Source: Chloroflexota bacterium (lineage in GTDB: Bacteria > Chloroflexota > Dormibacteria > Dormibacterales > Dormibacteraceae). From it: a DNA stretch of 54,756 bases. Of the stretch, positions 19,091 to 27,834 are shown in pieces; the stretch's first letter is position 1; each line of letters begins with the position of its first letter. Under the pieces are notes generated by a model that was not told where the DNA came from, did no database searches, and saw nothing but the letters and a program-made list of their open reading frames with translations. The DNA is taken from NCBI GenBank assembly GCA_005880795.1, contig VBGP01000013.1, forward strand, positions 1-54,756. The letters are read 5' to 3'. The translations under genes were made by a program, and so were the position numbers.

Positions 19091-19929
19091 GCCAGTCAAG
19101 ACCGCGCGGACTTGGACGCGGACTCGATGCCCTGATCCCGATGTCGAGCGAAGGCGAAGCGCTCGTGCCGCAGATGATCGCCGTCGATCAGATCCGCCCT
19201 TCCCGCCAGCAGGTCCGCTCGCGATTCGACGCGGAGCCGCTCGGCGAGCTGGCGGAGTCAATCCGGCTCCACGGCGTCCTGCAAGCGTTGCTCGTGAGGC
19301 GACTCGCCGACGGCTACGAGCTGATCGCGGGAGAGCGACGCTGGCGGGCGGCGCGGCTTGCCGGCCTCGAGACCGTGCCGGCGGTGGTACGCACTGAAAC
19401 AGGGAACGACCAGCAGCTCGTCCTGGGCCTGATCGAGAACCTGCAGCGCACCGACCTCGACCCCATCGAAGAAGCTCGCGGCCTGCGCCGGCTCATCGAG
19501 GAGTTTGGTATCACTCACGAGGACGTCGCGCAGCGCATAGGCAAGCATCGTGTTTCGGTAACCCAATCGCTCCGTCTGCTCGGGGGATGCCCGGCGGTGC
19601 AGTCGGCGGTCGCATCAGGTGTCATCACAGCGGGACACGCACGTGCCCTCATTGCGCTCGAAAGCCAGCCCGCGCAGGAGCACGGCTTGAAAGTCGTGGT
19701 CGCGCGGCATCTGTCGGTGCGGCAGACCGAGAACTGGGTCAGGGCGTACCGTCCCCGCCGCCGCCGTCACGCCGACTCATCATCCGAACTGCGCGCCATC
19801 GCGGCCGACGTCGAATCGAGTCTCGGTCTGCCGATCAAGATCGGCGGCAGTCTCAATCGCGGCACGATCGAGCTGCGCTATTCGAGTCGCGAAGAGCTCG
19901 AACGGGTCTGCGCTAAGCTCGTTTCCTGA
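19087..19929 (+). CDS. parB: Chromosome partitioning protein ParB
   Basis: The 280-aa protein starts with the ParA-stimulating motif [11 protein letters not shown], then the ParB CTPase domain ([29 protein letters not shown]), a helix-turn-helix ([21 protein letters not shown]) and a C-terminal dimerisation domain. It binds parS and spreads along origin DNA as a CTP clamp. ATGA overlap with parA. No clean parS (TGTTTCACGTGAAACA) was spotted by eye in the window. Confidence 0.95.
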   Translation: MSQSRPRGLGRGLDALIPMSSEGEALVPQMIAVDQIRPSRQQVRSRFDAEPLGELAESIRLHGVLQALLVRRLADGYELIAGERRWRAARLAGLETVPAVVRTETGNDQQLVLGLIENLQRTDLDPIEEARGLRRLIEEFGITHEDVAQRIGKHRVSVTQSLRLLGGCPAVQSAVASGVITAGHARALIALESQPAQEHGLKVVVARHLSVRQTENWVRAYRPRRRRHADSSSELRAIAADVESSLGLPIKIGGSLNRGTIELRYSSREELERVCAKLVS

Positions 19930-19934
19930 GACGC

Positions 19935-20588
19935 ATGGCGGCCCAACACCAACCAGCGGCTGGCGCCGCCTCGAGCGAAGGTTCCGCTGTGTCGTCGCTG
20001 CTGCGCGAGCTCGCTGAAGTAATCGTGCTAGCGGTCATCCTCTATGTCGGCATCAGCTTTGCCGTTCAAGCAGTGCATGTCGAAGGCCTTTCGATGTGGG
20101 CGACGCTCGATAACAACGACTACCTGATCGCGAACAAGATCGACTACCGGCTGCATGCGCCGCAGCGCGGTGACATCATCATCCTGCGGCCCCCAGCGAG
20201 CAACTCGACGGATTTCATCAAACGCGTCATCGCTTTGCCGGGCGAGAAGCTTCTGATCCGCAGCGGGGTCATCTACATCAACGGCCACCGGCTCGATGAG
20301 CCTTACCTGCCCGAGGCGTGGGTCACAGACAACAACTACCCGACCAACGGAACAGACGGCGAAGTGATCCCTCCGAACGATTACTTCGTCATGGGCGACA
20401 ATCGCAATCGCTCCCAGGATTCACGTTTCTTCGGTCCGATCAGCCGCGACCGCATCGATGGCAAGGCATGGTTCCGGATCTGGCCGCTCGATCATTTCGG
20501 CAACATCTACGCAGAGATGCCGATGCTGGAGACAGGTTCCACATCCGTGGGCGTGCTCCCGACAAGGACGGCACCCGCAGGGAACTAG
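19935..20588 (+). CDS. lepB: Signal peptidase I
   Basis: The 217-aa protein has a cytoplasmic N-terminus, one membrane helix (about 25-47), the catalytic serine S53 in VEGLSMWATL and the lysine K96 in DFIKRVIALPGE. The C-terminal box GDNRNRSQDSRFFG is typical. The serine box has SMWATL where SMxPTL is usual. It cleaves signal peptides from exported proteins. It begins 5 nt after the parB stop, so it may be co-transcribed with parAB. It ends 4 nt from the stop of the convergent M16 peptidase. Confidence 0.94.
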   Translation: MAAQHQPAAGAASSEGSAVSSLLRELAEVIVLAVILYVGISFAVQAVHVEGLSMWATLDNNDYLIANKIDYRLHAPQRGDIIILRPPASNSTDFIKRVIALPGEKLLIRSGVIYINGHRLDEPYLPEAWVTDNNYPTNGTDGEVIPPNDYFVMGDNRNRSQDSRFFGPISRDRIDGKAWFRIWPLDHFGNIYAEMPMLETGSTSVGVLPTRTAPAGN

Positions 20589-20592
20589 CGGA

Positions 20593-21864
20593 TCAGGCCC
20601 CGATCGCGAGCCGAAAGGCGCTGTCGCGTGCGAACGGACCGATCACAGCCATCTGAAGCGGTGCGCTCAGCACGTCGTCCGCGACTCTCTTGACGTCGGC
20701 GCTTGTCACGGCTTCGACCAGCGCGAGCTCCTCGTCGATCGTCTTGATCCCGCCAAGGAGCAGCTCTTGATAGGTGAGCCAGAAGGCCACGCCGTTGGTC
20801 GTCTCGAGCTCGAGCCGCAGGCGTCCCTTGGTGAACTCCTTGGCCCGCGCCAGCTCCTCGGGCGCGATCTCGCTTTCCGTGAGGCTCCGCAGCTCTCCCA
20901 TCACCGCGTTCACCGCATCCACCGCCTTTTTCGGATCGACCCCGATGTACACACCGACGTATCCGGTGTCGCGGTGCTTCTGCGTGAAGCTGTGCACGTC
21001 GTAGGCAAGACCAAGACGTTCGCGAATGTTCAAGAAGAGCCGGGAGCTCATGCCTTCACCAAGCACGGTGTTGAGAAGGTCGAGCGCGTGGCGGTCCGGG
21101 TGCATGTAGCTGAGCGCGCGCGCGCCGAGGCAGATGTGCGCCTGCTCCGTATCGCGCCGTCGAACGAGCACGCGCGGACTGGTCAGCTGGGCTGGCGACA
21201 GGGCAGGCGTTGTGCCATTGAGGCCGGACCTCAGCGAGAGGCTTTGCCTCACCTCGACGACCGTCCGTTCCTCGTCCAGCGATCCCGCCGCTCCGATGAC
21301 CAGATTGGGCAGCCTGTAGTGCGCGTCCGCGTACTCGAGGATGTCTTCGCGGTTCAACCGCGAAACCGATTCCTCTGTGCCGGCGATGTCACGGCCCAGC
21401 GGATGGTCCGGCCAGATCAGCTCTTCGAACAGGTTTTGCACGTAATCCTGCGGCTGGTCCTGGTACATCCGCAGCTCTTCGAGGATCACCATGCGTTCGC
21501 GCTCGACGTCCGCGGGGTCGAGCCGGGAGTTCGCGACGATGTCGAACAAGACGTCCAGCCCGAGGTCCATGTGCTCGGACGGGACGCGCGCCCAGTAGGC
21601 GGTCAGCTCCTTGTCGGTGGATGCGTTGATGAAGCCGCCGACACCTTCGATCGCGTCGGCGATCTCCTTCGAAGAAGGCCGCCGCTCCGTCCCCTTGAAG
21701 TAAAGGTGCTCGATGAAGTGCGACACGCCGGCCAGGCGCTCGTCTTCGAGCCTCGAGCCTCCGGCAAACATCAGGACGACGCTCGCGGAATGACGCTCTG
21801 GCATGTGCTCGATCACCATCCGTGCTCCCCCGGTCAGCTGATGGACTCGATGAGGGGATGGCAT
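20593..21864 (-). CDS. M16-family zinc peptidase (processing peptidase-like)
   Basis: The 423-aa protein has the inverted zinc motif HFIEH (residues 49-53) followed by the usual FKGTERRPSSKEI and GGFINASTDKELTAYWA segments, and an inactive-looking second half. It resembles bacterial PqqL/YmxG-type and mitochondrial-processing-like peptidases. A TATACT hexamer at 21874-21879 lies 9 nt before the ATG, so the leader is very short. It is convergent with lepB. The natural substrate is unknown. Confidence 0.9.
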   Translation of the reverse strand: MPSPHRVHQLTGGARMVIEHMPERHSASVVLMFAGGSRLEDERLAGVSHFIEHLYFKGTERRPSSKEIADAIEGVGGFINASTDKELTAYWARVPSEHMDLGLDVLFDIVANSRLDPADVERERMVILEELRMYQDQPQDYVQNLFEELIWPDHPLGRDIAGTEESVSRLNREDILEYADAHYRLPNLVIGAAGSLDEERTVVEVRQSLSLRSGLNGTTPALSPAQLTSPRVLVRRRDTEQAHICLGARALSYMHPDRHALDLLNTVLGEGMSSRLFLNIRERLGLAYDVHSFTQKHRDTGYVGVYIGVDPKKAVDAVNAVMGELRSLTESEIAPEELARAKEFTKGRLRLELETTNGVAFWLTYQELLLGGIKTIDEELALVEAVTSADVKRVADDVLSAPLQMAVIGPFARDSAFRLAIGA

Positions 21865-21906
21865 GGACTGGTCAGTATAGGAACGACCGGGCCGGAGGCC
21901 CTTGGA

Positions 21907-22194
21907 TTAAGCGCCCTCCCGCAGGGCACCGAGGGCCGCGTACAGGGTCATGGCCACGAAGTCTGCCGGCATGCCGTCGGAGACTGCGTCCAGCGCCTCG
22001 CCCAGGTACCGCCGCACGTTGGGCGCGCGGTCGACCTCGCTCAGCTCGAGGCAGTCGCGAATCGCCTCCGCGATCTCGGTCGGCGTTATCTCCTCGTCAC
22101 CGGCCTCGTCAGCGACCGCATTGATCAATGCGATCGCCCTGCGGATCCGCTCCGCGGCGGCCCGGCGGGAAGTCGAACCCCCGTTACTCTCCAC
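21907..22194 (-). CDS. Hypothetical alpha-helical protein downstream of jag
   Basis: Using a GTG at 22194, which overlaps the jag stop region by 11 nt, this is a 95-aa mostly helical, acidic protein (AAAERIRRAIALINAV, ITPTEIAEAIRDCLEL, DFVAMTLYAALGAL). An in-frame ATG at 22242 would overlap jag further. It has no signal peptide, membrane helix or cysteine. I do not recognise a family. It is probably the last gene of the rpmH-rnpA-yidD-yidC-jag operon. Confidence 0.6.
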   Translation of the reverse strand: MESNGGSTSRRAAAERIRRAIALINAVADEAGDEEITPTEIAEAIRDCLELSEVDRAPNVRRYLGEALDAVSDGMPADFVAMTLYAALGALREGA

Positions 22195-22831
22195 CTGACT
22201 TGCGCGGGCCGACGACGACCCGCCGTTCCGGCTCCTCGCCAATGCTGGAGCTCGTCACGTCCGGGTCACCCTCGAGGGCGAGATGGATGGCCCGCCGTTC
22301 GAAGGGCTGCATCGCGTCAAGCGTGATCGCATCGCCGGTCATCTTGACCTGGCGCGCAGCCCGCATCGCGATCTCGCGCACCGTGTGCTCCCGCCGCTGC
22401 CGATAGCGCTCGACGTCGACGATCACGCGCTCGCCTTCGGCGAGGTGCTTTCCGACCATGACATTCGTCACCGACTGCAGCGCGCGAAGGGTCTCACCTC
22501 TCCAGCCGATCAGACCGCCGAGATCGCGGCCGCTGATGTCGAGCGTGATCGGGTCGGCGCCCGCCCGCACGCTGACCTGCGCACGAACGCCCATGTGCTT
22601 GAGCAAGCCTTCGACCAGGTTTTTTGCGAGCTCCGCCTTGCCGTTGGCCGGCGCGGGCGCGACACCCATCGAAGGCGCGGTCTGGTCGATCACCGTGACC
22701 TCCACCACCGTTTCCTCGGGTGTCTCGCTGAGGATCTTCACGTCGACGTGGCGGCGGCTCTCCTGGAGCTCGATCAGCGCGGCGTCGACCGCCTCGTCCA
22801 GTGTTCTGCCGCGGCCTTCAGCGGACTTCAC
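22184..22831 (-). CDS. jag: RNA-binding protein Jag/KhpB
   Basis: The 215-aa protein has the Jag N-terminal domain (about 1-50; GRTLDEAVDAALIEL), a KH domain (about 78-150; GGLIGWRGETLRALQSV) and an R3H domain (about 150-205). It is a conserved RNA-binding protein linked to cell elongation and division. Its GTG overlaps the yidC stop by 4 nt. Gene order yidC-jag is conserved in many bacteria. Confidence 0.92.
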   Translation of the reverse strand: MKSAEGRGRTLDEAVDAALIELQESRRHVDVKILSETPEETVVEVTVIDQTAPSMGVAPAPANGKAELAKNLVEGLLKHMGVRAQVSVRAGADPITLDISGRDLGGLIGWRGETLRALQSVTNVMVGKHLAEGERVIVDVERYRQRREHTVREIAMRAARQVKMTGDAITLDAMQPFERRAIHLALEGDPDVTSSSIGEEPERRVVVGPRKSGGE

Positions 22832-23802
22832 GTGCGTTCACCCTCCTTGCCTTGTTTGGAAGCCCGGTTCTTGGGCTTTTTCGATTTGTTCAAGTTGGTC
22901 CCGCTCGGGGCCGGTCCGTTCTTTTGAGCGGGTGACTTTTGAATTGCGGTGGGACCCTTGTTGGGCAGCAACGGAGCTGCTCCCGGAACAGGTTTGGCCC
23001 GCGACGGCCACAGCTGGCCCCACCCGACCACGAAGCTCTGCTGAATGATACTTACGCAGTTCCCGACAAACCAGTAAAGGCCAAGGCCGGCGGGGACGTT
23101 GAGCGCGAACCAGCCGATCATCAGCGGTGAGATCAGCACCATCGTTCGCTGCATCTGCTGTTGCTGCTGCTCCTGCTCTGTCGGGGTGGCTGATGGGGGC
23201 ATCTGCAGCATCTTCGACTGGACGAAAGTCGTGATCGCGGCCAGCAGGGGAAATACGAGGTAGGCGGGAGCCGGAAGGTAAGGAAGCCCCGCGATCAGCA
23301 GGTGATGGTTGGGGTTGTCGTTGAGGTTCGGGATGAAAAGGAAGTGGGCGATCACGTCGTGGCTGCGCGCGAAACCGGTGAACACGTAGTAGAGCGCGAT
23401 CAGGACCGGCATCTGCACCACCATCGGCAGGCAGCCCACGAACTGACCAAGCGGGTTGACCCCGTGCTCCTGGTAAAGCTTCATCCGCTCGGTGTTCATT
23501 CGCTGCGGATCTTTCTTGTACTTCTTGGTCAGCTCGGCCAGCTGAGGCGCGAGCTTGCGCTGCTCCACCATCGCCCTGCGCTGCATGACCAGCTGGAACT
23601 GCTGCAGCGGAGCCAGGAGCAGGCGGATGACGATGGTGAGAACGATGATCGCGACCCCGTAAGCGCCGATCGTCGCGATGATGCTGACGCCCGACAGGTG
23701 GCTGTAGATGAACGACAGCGCGGTCTGCAGCGTCAGGCCGAAGATGGCCCACCACGCGTCGTGGATCGGCTTCAGGAGGTCGAAGGGCGAGCTGAGAAAG
23801 AT
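22828..23802 (-). CDS. yidC: Membrane protein insertase YidC, probable ATC start
   Basis: The product is a Gram-positive-type YidC/Oxa1 insertase (324 aa from ATC) with the five-helix core (IGAYGVAIIVLTIVIRLLL, PMVVQMPVLIALYYVFTG, APAYLVFPLLAAIT, PLMIGWFALNVPAGLGLYW) and a lysine-rich tail. No ATG, GTG or TTG lies between the yidD stop and a position inside the second membrane segment. The ATC at 23800-23802 has a perfect AGGAG (23811-23815) 8 nt upstream, so it is the best start; a CTG overlapping the yidD stop (23818-23820) is the alternative. Longer readings shadow yidD. Confidence 0.9.
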   Translation of the reverse strand: MFLSSPFDLLKPIHDAWWAIFGLTLQTALSFIYSHLSGVSIIATIGAYGVAIIVLTIVIRLLLAPLQQFQLVMQRRAMVEQRKLAPQLAELTKKYKKDPQRMNTERMKLYQEHGVNPLGQFVGCLPMVVQMPVLIALYYVFTGFARSHDVIAHFLFIPNLNDNPNHHLLIAGLPYLPAPAYLVFPLLAAITTFVQSKMLQMPPSATPTEQEQQQQQMQRTMVLISPLMIGWFALNVPAGLGLYWFVGNCVSIIQQSFVVGWGQLWPSRAKPVPGAAPLLPNKGPTAIQKSPAQKNGPAPSGTNLNKSKKPKNRASKQGKEGERT

Positions 23803-23816
23803 GGCTTTGACTCCTG

Positions 23817-24026
23817 TCAGGGCACCGGGTCGTAGCCGCCCCGGGCAAAGGGGTGGCAGCGAGCGATGCGAGCGGCCCCCATCCAGCCGCCCTTCAGCCA
23901 GCCGTACCGATCGATCGCCTCGTACGTGTAGTGCGAGCACGACGGGTAGTAGCGGCAGGACGGGGGCAGGATCCTGGAAAGGGACATCTGATAACCGCGG
24001 ATCAACAGCAAAAAGAGCTTCGTCAT
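23817..24026 (-). CDS. yidD: Membrane protein insertion efficiency factor YidD
   Basis: The 69-aa protein has the family pattern [34 protein letters not shown] and [12 protein letters not shown]. It is a small membrane-associated protein that assists YidC. Its ATG overlaps the rnpA stop by 4 nt. Confidence 0.94.
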   Translation of the reverse strand: MTKLFLLLIRGYQMSLSRILPPSCRYYPSCSHYTYEAIDRYGWLKGGWMGAARIARCHPFARGGYDPVP

Positions 24027-24382
24027 GGCTTGGTCTTGGAAAGCCTGAGCGCAGCCAGCGAAGCCTCCGCCTTCAGGTCGGCGAACGACACCTCGAGCGC
24101 CGCCGGGCGGGCGATCAGGACCACGTCATATCGTATTCCCACCTGGCTCAGAGGCGAACCAGGTCCCAGCAGATGAAGCCGTGCGACCTCGCGCAGCCGG
24201 CGGCGCGCCCGGTTGCGTTCCACCGCACTGCGGATCTTGCGGCTCACCGTGACACCGATCCGGCTCTCCGCGGCCTCGCTCGGCACGGCGAAGCCGACGA
24301 GCGCGTGGCCGGAATGAAAGCGCCTGCCCCTGATCGCCGACTGAAAATCAGATCGGCGGCGAAGCCGCCGAAGGCTTTCCAC
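24023..24382 (-). CDS. rnpA: Ribonuclease P protein component
   Basis: The 119-aa basic protein starts at GTG 24382 ([19 protein letters not shown]) and has the RNP signature [13 protein letters not shown]. It is the protein cofactor of RNase P for tRNA 5' maturation. It follows rpmH by 17 nt and overlaps yidD by 4 nt. Confidence 0.94.
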   Translation of the reverse strand: MESLRRLRRRSDFQSAIRGRRFHSGHALVGFAVPSEAAESRIGVTVSRKIRSAVERNRARRRLREVARLHLLGPGSPLSQVGIRYDVVLIARPAALEVSFADLKAEASLAALRLSKTKP

Positions 24383-24399
24383 AGGGACGACCGGCCGGC

Positions 24400-24534
24400 C
24401 TAGGCGGCCAGCCGCTCTCGGCCCTTGCGACGGCGGTTGCGGACCACGCGAGCCCCGCCACGAGTGCTCATCCGGCGCAGGAAGCCATGCACGCGCCGAC
24501 GGTATCTTTTCTTGGGTTGATAGGTTCGTTTGAT
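24400..24534 (-). CDS. rpmH: Ribosomal protein L34, ATC start codon
   Basis: The frame encodes a complete L34 of 44 aa ([17 protein letters not shown], then RRMSTRGG and [11 protein letters not shown]). Where every homologue has Met before KRTYQP, this gene has ATC at 24532-24534. The next upstream codons in frame are TCG, GGC, ACT and TAC, with no ATG, GTG, TTG or CTG. The annotation is therefore L34 with an ATC start. A TACACT hexamer ends 6 nt before the ATC and there is no Shine-Dalgarno, so the message may be leaderless. Standard gene finders would miss it. Confidence 0.9.
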   Translation of the reverse strand: MKRTYQPKKRYRRRVHGFLRRMSTRGGARVVRNRRRKGRERLAA

Positions 24535-25057
24535 CGAGCCAGTGTAGCGGAGGCCAGCCGCACGCCTTGTGATACCGGCCCTATCACTTCATCGTTTGCA
24601 CAACGGCCTTGCGGTATCCACAGCCCGGTGTTATATTCCCCGCCCGGAAGCAGGCGGGCCAATGCGTCGAATCCACGACCCAGTACGAAATGCACCAATC
24701 GGTTCCACTAATCGTTACATGCTAAGCAACACTTAGTCATACAGCTCCACTTCCATATTTCGGGAACGACCGGATAGGGGATTTCGGACGGGTCGGCGCC
24801 GCCAGCCTGTGGAAATCCGGTCCGCTCTTTTCCACAGGCACCAAGGAGGCGGAGCTCATGCTCGAAGAGCTTCGGTTGAATCCGCGGTCGCCCGGAGCGC
24901 GATCTCATGGTCGCCGTCCGGACGCGCGCGGGATCACCGACGACAGAAAGGTTGACCCCAGTTTGTCCACAGGATTTGCAGGTAGGGCGCTCTGGCCCTG
25001 CACAGGCCACATGCCGCCGATCCACAGGCCCTGGCTCGGCCCAGAGGGGGTGGCGGG
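24535..25057 (+). other. Upstream part of candidate oriC (rpmH-dnaA intergenic)
   Basis: This 523-bp gene-free region lies between divergent rpmH and dnaA. It contains a cluster of DnaA-box-like 9-mers (compare TTATCCACA): GTATCCACA 24614-24622, ATTTCCACA on the minus strand 24808-24816, TTTTCCACA 24828-24836, TTGTCCACA 24963-24971 and CGATCCACA 25018-25026. A less GC-rich stretch at about 24690-24770 contains the palindrome CTAAG-N5-CTTAG at 24722-24736. A TTGACC at 24952-24957 next to the TTGTCCACA box may be the -35 of a DnaA-autoregulated dnaA promoter. Confidence 0.7.
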
Positions 25058-26437
25058 GTGAACCAGGATCAGATCTGGTCGCAGGTGCAGGAGGAGCTGC
25101 GGTTTCAGCTGGCCAAGCGAACCTATGACATGTGGCTCAAGAACACGTCCGTCGTCTCGGCCGACGGGGGGACATTCCGCATCGGAGTGCCCAGCAAGCT
25201 CGCCAAGGATTGGCTGGAGGATCGTTTCTCGGGCCTCATCCAGGAGACGCTGCAGGCGGTCACCGGTTCCGAGGTCGACATTGATTTTGTGATTGCTCCA
25301 TCCGGACACCGCCCCGCACACACGTTGTTCGACAGCGACGACGACCACGCCACCGCCAAGGGTCACGAGAACGGCGTCGAGGCAGTCGCAGAGCCCGCGG
25401 TCGTGGCGCCGGCGCCGTCAGAGCTCAACGCGCGCTTTCGGTTCTCATCATTCGTCGTCGGTCACAACTCGCAGTTCGCGCACGCCGCCGCAAAGGCTGT
25501 CGCGGAGGCGCCGGGGGACAGCTACAACCCACTTTTCCTGTATGGGGGAGTGGGGCTTGGCAAGACACACCTGATGCACGCCATCGGACACGAGGTCCAT
25601 GACCGCTTTCCGCGCAAGCGCGTCGTGTACCTGACCTCCGAGCAGTTCACGAACGAGGTGATCAGCTCGATCGCTACGGCCCGGATGGGGGAGTTCCGGC
25701 ACAAATACCGCACGGTCGACGTGCTGCTGATCGACGATGTGCAGTTTCTCGCGGGCAAGGACCGAACCAAGGAAGAGTTCTTCCACACCTTCAACGCGTT
25801 GCACGAGATCAACAAGCAGATCGTCATCTCATCGGACCGCCCGCCCAAAGAAATCCCCACGCTGGAGGACCGCCTGCGTTCGAGATTTGAGTGGGGCTTG
25901 ATCGCTGACATCCAGCCTCCGGACTTCGAGACGCGCCTCGCCATCCTCCACTCCAAGCTGGGCAACAGCAGCCTCATCCCCGAAGAGGTGCTTAGCTTCA
26001 TCGCACACAAAGTCCAGCGCAACATCCGCGAGCTCGAGGGCGCGTTGACTCGCGTCCAGGCTTTCGCTGCGGTGCATCAGCGCCAGGTCGATGAAGACGA
26101 AGCCGCGCGTCTTCTCTCCGACATCATTCCCGCCAGCACACGCAAGCCCATCAACGTCGAGCGGATCCAGGTCCTGGTCGCCGACTACTACAACGTCACA
26201 CTCGAAGACATGAAAGGCAAGCGGCGCGACAAGCACATCGTCTTTCCGCGGCAGGTCGCGATGTTCCTGGTGCGCGAGGAAACTCCGTCGTCACTTCCTG
26301 CCATCGGAAAGGCCTTCGGCGGGCGCGACCATACCACCGCGCTGCACTCGATTGAAAAGATCGCCAACGAGCTGAAGGAAGATGAGCGTCTGCGTTACGA
26401 GGTGCAGGCCATTCGCGAAAAGCTCTACGTCCAGTGA
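25058..26437 (+). CDS. dnaA: Chromosomal replication initiator DnaA
   Basis: The 459-aa protein starts at GTG 25058. It has domain I (about 1-85), a linker, the AAA+ domain with Walker A GGVGLGKTHLMHAIGH and Walker B VLLIDDVQFLAGK, and the C-terminal DNA-binding domain with the signature GGRDHTTALHSIEKI. It binds DnaA boxes and opens the origin. Box-like sequences occur on both sides of the gene. Confidence 0.98.
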   Translation: MNQDQIWSQVQEELRFQLAKRTYDMWLKNTSVVSADGGTFRIGVPSKLAKDWLEDRFSGLIQETLQAVTGSEVDIDFVIAPSGHRPAHTLFDSDDDHATAKGHENGVEAVAEPAVVAPAPSELNARFRFSSFVVGHNSQFAHAAAKAVAEAPGDSYNPLFLYGGVGLGKTHLMHAIGHEVHDRFPRKRVVYLTSEQFTNEVISSIATARMGEFRHKYRTVDVLLIDDVQFLAGKDRTKEEFFHTFNALHEINKQIVISSDRPPKEIPTLEDRLRSRFEWGLIADIQPPDFETRLAILHSKLGNSSLIPEEVLSFIAHKVQRNIRELEGALTRVQAFAAVHQRQVDEDEAARLLSDIIPASTRKPINVERIQVLVADYYNVTLEDMKGKRRDKHIVFPRQVAMFLVREETPSSLPAIGKAFGGRDHTTALHSIEKIANELKEDERLRYEVQAIREKLYVQ

Positions 26438-26675
26438 GCGTTTCCACAGCTTTTGAGAACCGGCCCGGCCAGAGGATGGGATGGACCGCCGGCGGGCATT
26501 TCCTCCCCAGCGAGTCAACAGGGTCGAGCGGCCCCTTCTACGATTACGCAGACCTTATCCCCGGACCATTTCGATCTGTAAACGATCTGGACATCCACAC
26601 TCTGCACAGCGCCTACTGTTATCGGTTACGGATGATTTCTACTAAGAGAATTTCTTTCAACGGGGGACAACTGTC
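26438..26675 (+). other. Downstream part of candidate oriC (dnaA-dnaN intergenic)
   Basis: This 238-bp spacer contains DnaA-box-like 9-mers GTTTCCACA 26440-26448, TTATCCCCG 26555-26563 and ACATCCACA 26591-26599. They are followed by an AT-richer stretch at about 26607-26660 that could serve as the unwinding element. A GGGGGA 8 nt before the dnaN GTG is the dnaN ribosome site. Confidence 0.6.
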
Positions 26676-27821
26676 GTGAATGCCAAAGTTATGACTGCTC
26701 AAATGAAGGTCACGTGCAGGCCTGCGGTCCTGGGTCAAGCGCTGCAGGTTGTGTCTCGCGCCATCTCGAGCCGGACCACCCTGCCGATCCTGAACAACAT
26801 CCTGATCGAGACGACATCGGATGGCCTGGCGCTCACAGCCACCAATCTGGAGATTGGCATCCGCAAGCTCGTCCCCGCTGAAGTCTCGGTCGAAGGCTCG
26901 ACCACCGCGCCGGCCCGGTTGCTCACCGACTTCGTCGGCACTCTGCCCGATGACGATCTCGAGATGACGCTTGATCCCGCAACCCAGTCGCTTGCCCTTC
27001 GATGCGCGCGATTCGACACGCACATCAAGTGCATCGAGGCCGAAGAGTTCCCGCCCGGGCCGCGGCCCGACGAAGGCGACAGGCTCGAGGTTGCGCTGGA
27101 CGACCTGGTGGGTGCGGTCGAGCAGACGCAGATGGCAGCCTCCACCGACGAGGCCCGCCCCGTCCTGACGGGCGTGCTCGTGCAGGTTCAGGGCGGCAAC
27201 CTTACCCTCGCCGCGACCGATGGCCATCGCCTGGCCGTGCGAAAGCTGGCCGCAGCCGGCTCATCGGATCTCGAGGCGAGCCTGATCGTGCCGGCCCGCG
27301 CGCTGGCGGAGCTGTCGAGGGTGCTCAAGGGAGAGCCGGGCAAGGTCGAGGTGATCATCTCCAAGGCCCGCAACCAGGTCTTCTTCCGGGCCGGCAGCTC
27401 GGAGCTGACCTCGAGGCTTATCGACGGAAAGTATCCAAACTACGCACAGGTTATCCCCAGCAAGAGCTCGACCAAGGTCAAGGTTTCTACCAGCGAGCTC
27501 ACCCAGACGGTTCGCGCCGTGTCGCTCTTCGCCCGCGACAGCGCCAACGTCATCCGGGTCAAGGCGCAGGCCGGGACGCTGGTGCTTTCGGCGACCACCA
27601 ACGAGGTGGGCGACAGCAAGGCCGAGATGGCGGCCGATGTCGATGGTTCTGAAATCCAGATCGCGTTCAATGCCCGCTACGTCCTGGATGCCCTCGGCGT
27701 GATCGGAGAGGATGAGGTCGAGCTGCTGTTCGACGGACCTCTCAGCCCGGGGCTCATGCGACCGCCGGGCAAGGAGCACTACCTCTACGTGATCATGCCC
27801 GTGCGGGTGGCCATGTCCTAG
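26676..27821 (+). CDS. dnaN: DNA polymerase III sliding clamp (beta subunit)
   Basis: The 381-aa protein is a three-domain beta clamp (TTLPILNNILIETTSDGLALTATNLEI near the N-terminus; ATDGHRLAVRKL in domain 2; C-terminal EHYLYVIMPVRV). The GTG at 26676 has a GGGGGA 8 nt upstream; in-frame ATGs at 26691 and 26703 are alternatives, and 26703 gives the usual family N-terminus MKVTC. It tethers polymerase III to DNA. It ends 13 nt before recF. Confidence 0.96.
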   Translation: MNAKVMTAQMKVTCRPAVLGQALQVVSRAISSRTTLPILNNILIETTSDGLALTATNLEIGIRKLVPAEVSVEGSTTAPARLLTDFVGTLPDDDLEMTLDPATQSLALRCARFDTHIKCIEAEEFPPGPRPDEGDRLEVALDDLVGAVEQTQMAASTDEARPVLTGVLVQVQGGNLTLAATDGHRLAVRKLAAAGSSDLEASLIVPARALAELSRVLKGEPGKVEVIISKARNQVFFRAGSSELTSRLIDGKYPNYAQVIPSKSSTKVKVSTSELTQTVRAVSLFARDSANVIRVKAQAGTLVLSATTNEVGDSKAEMAADVDGSEIQIAFNARYVLDALGVIGEDEVELLFDGPLSPGLMRPPGKEHYLYVIMPVRVAMS

Positions 27822-27834
27822 GCGCACGGGTCAG

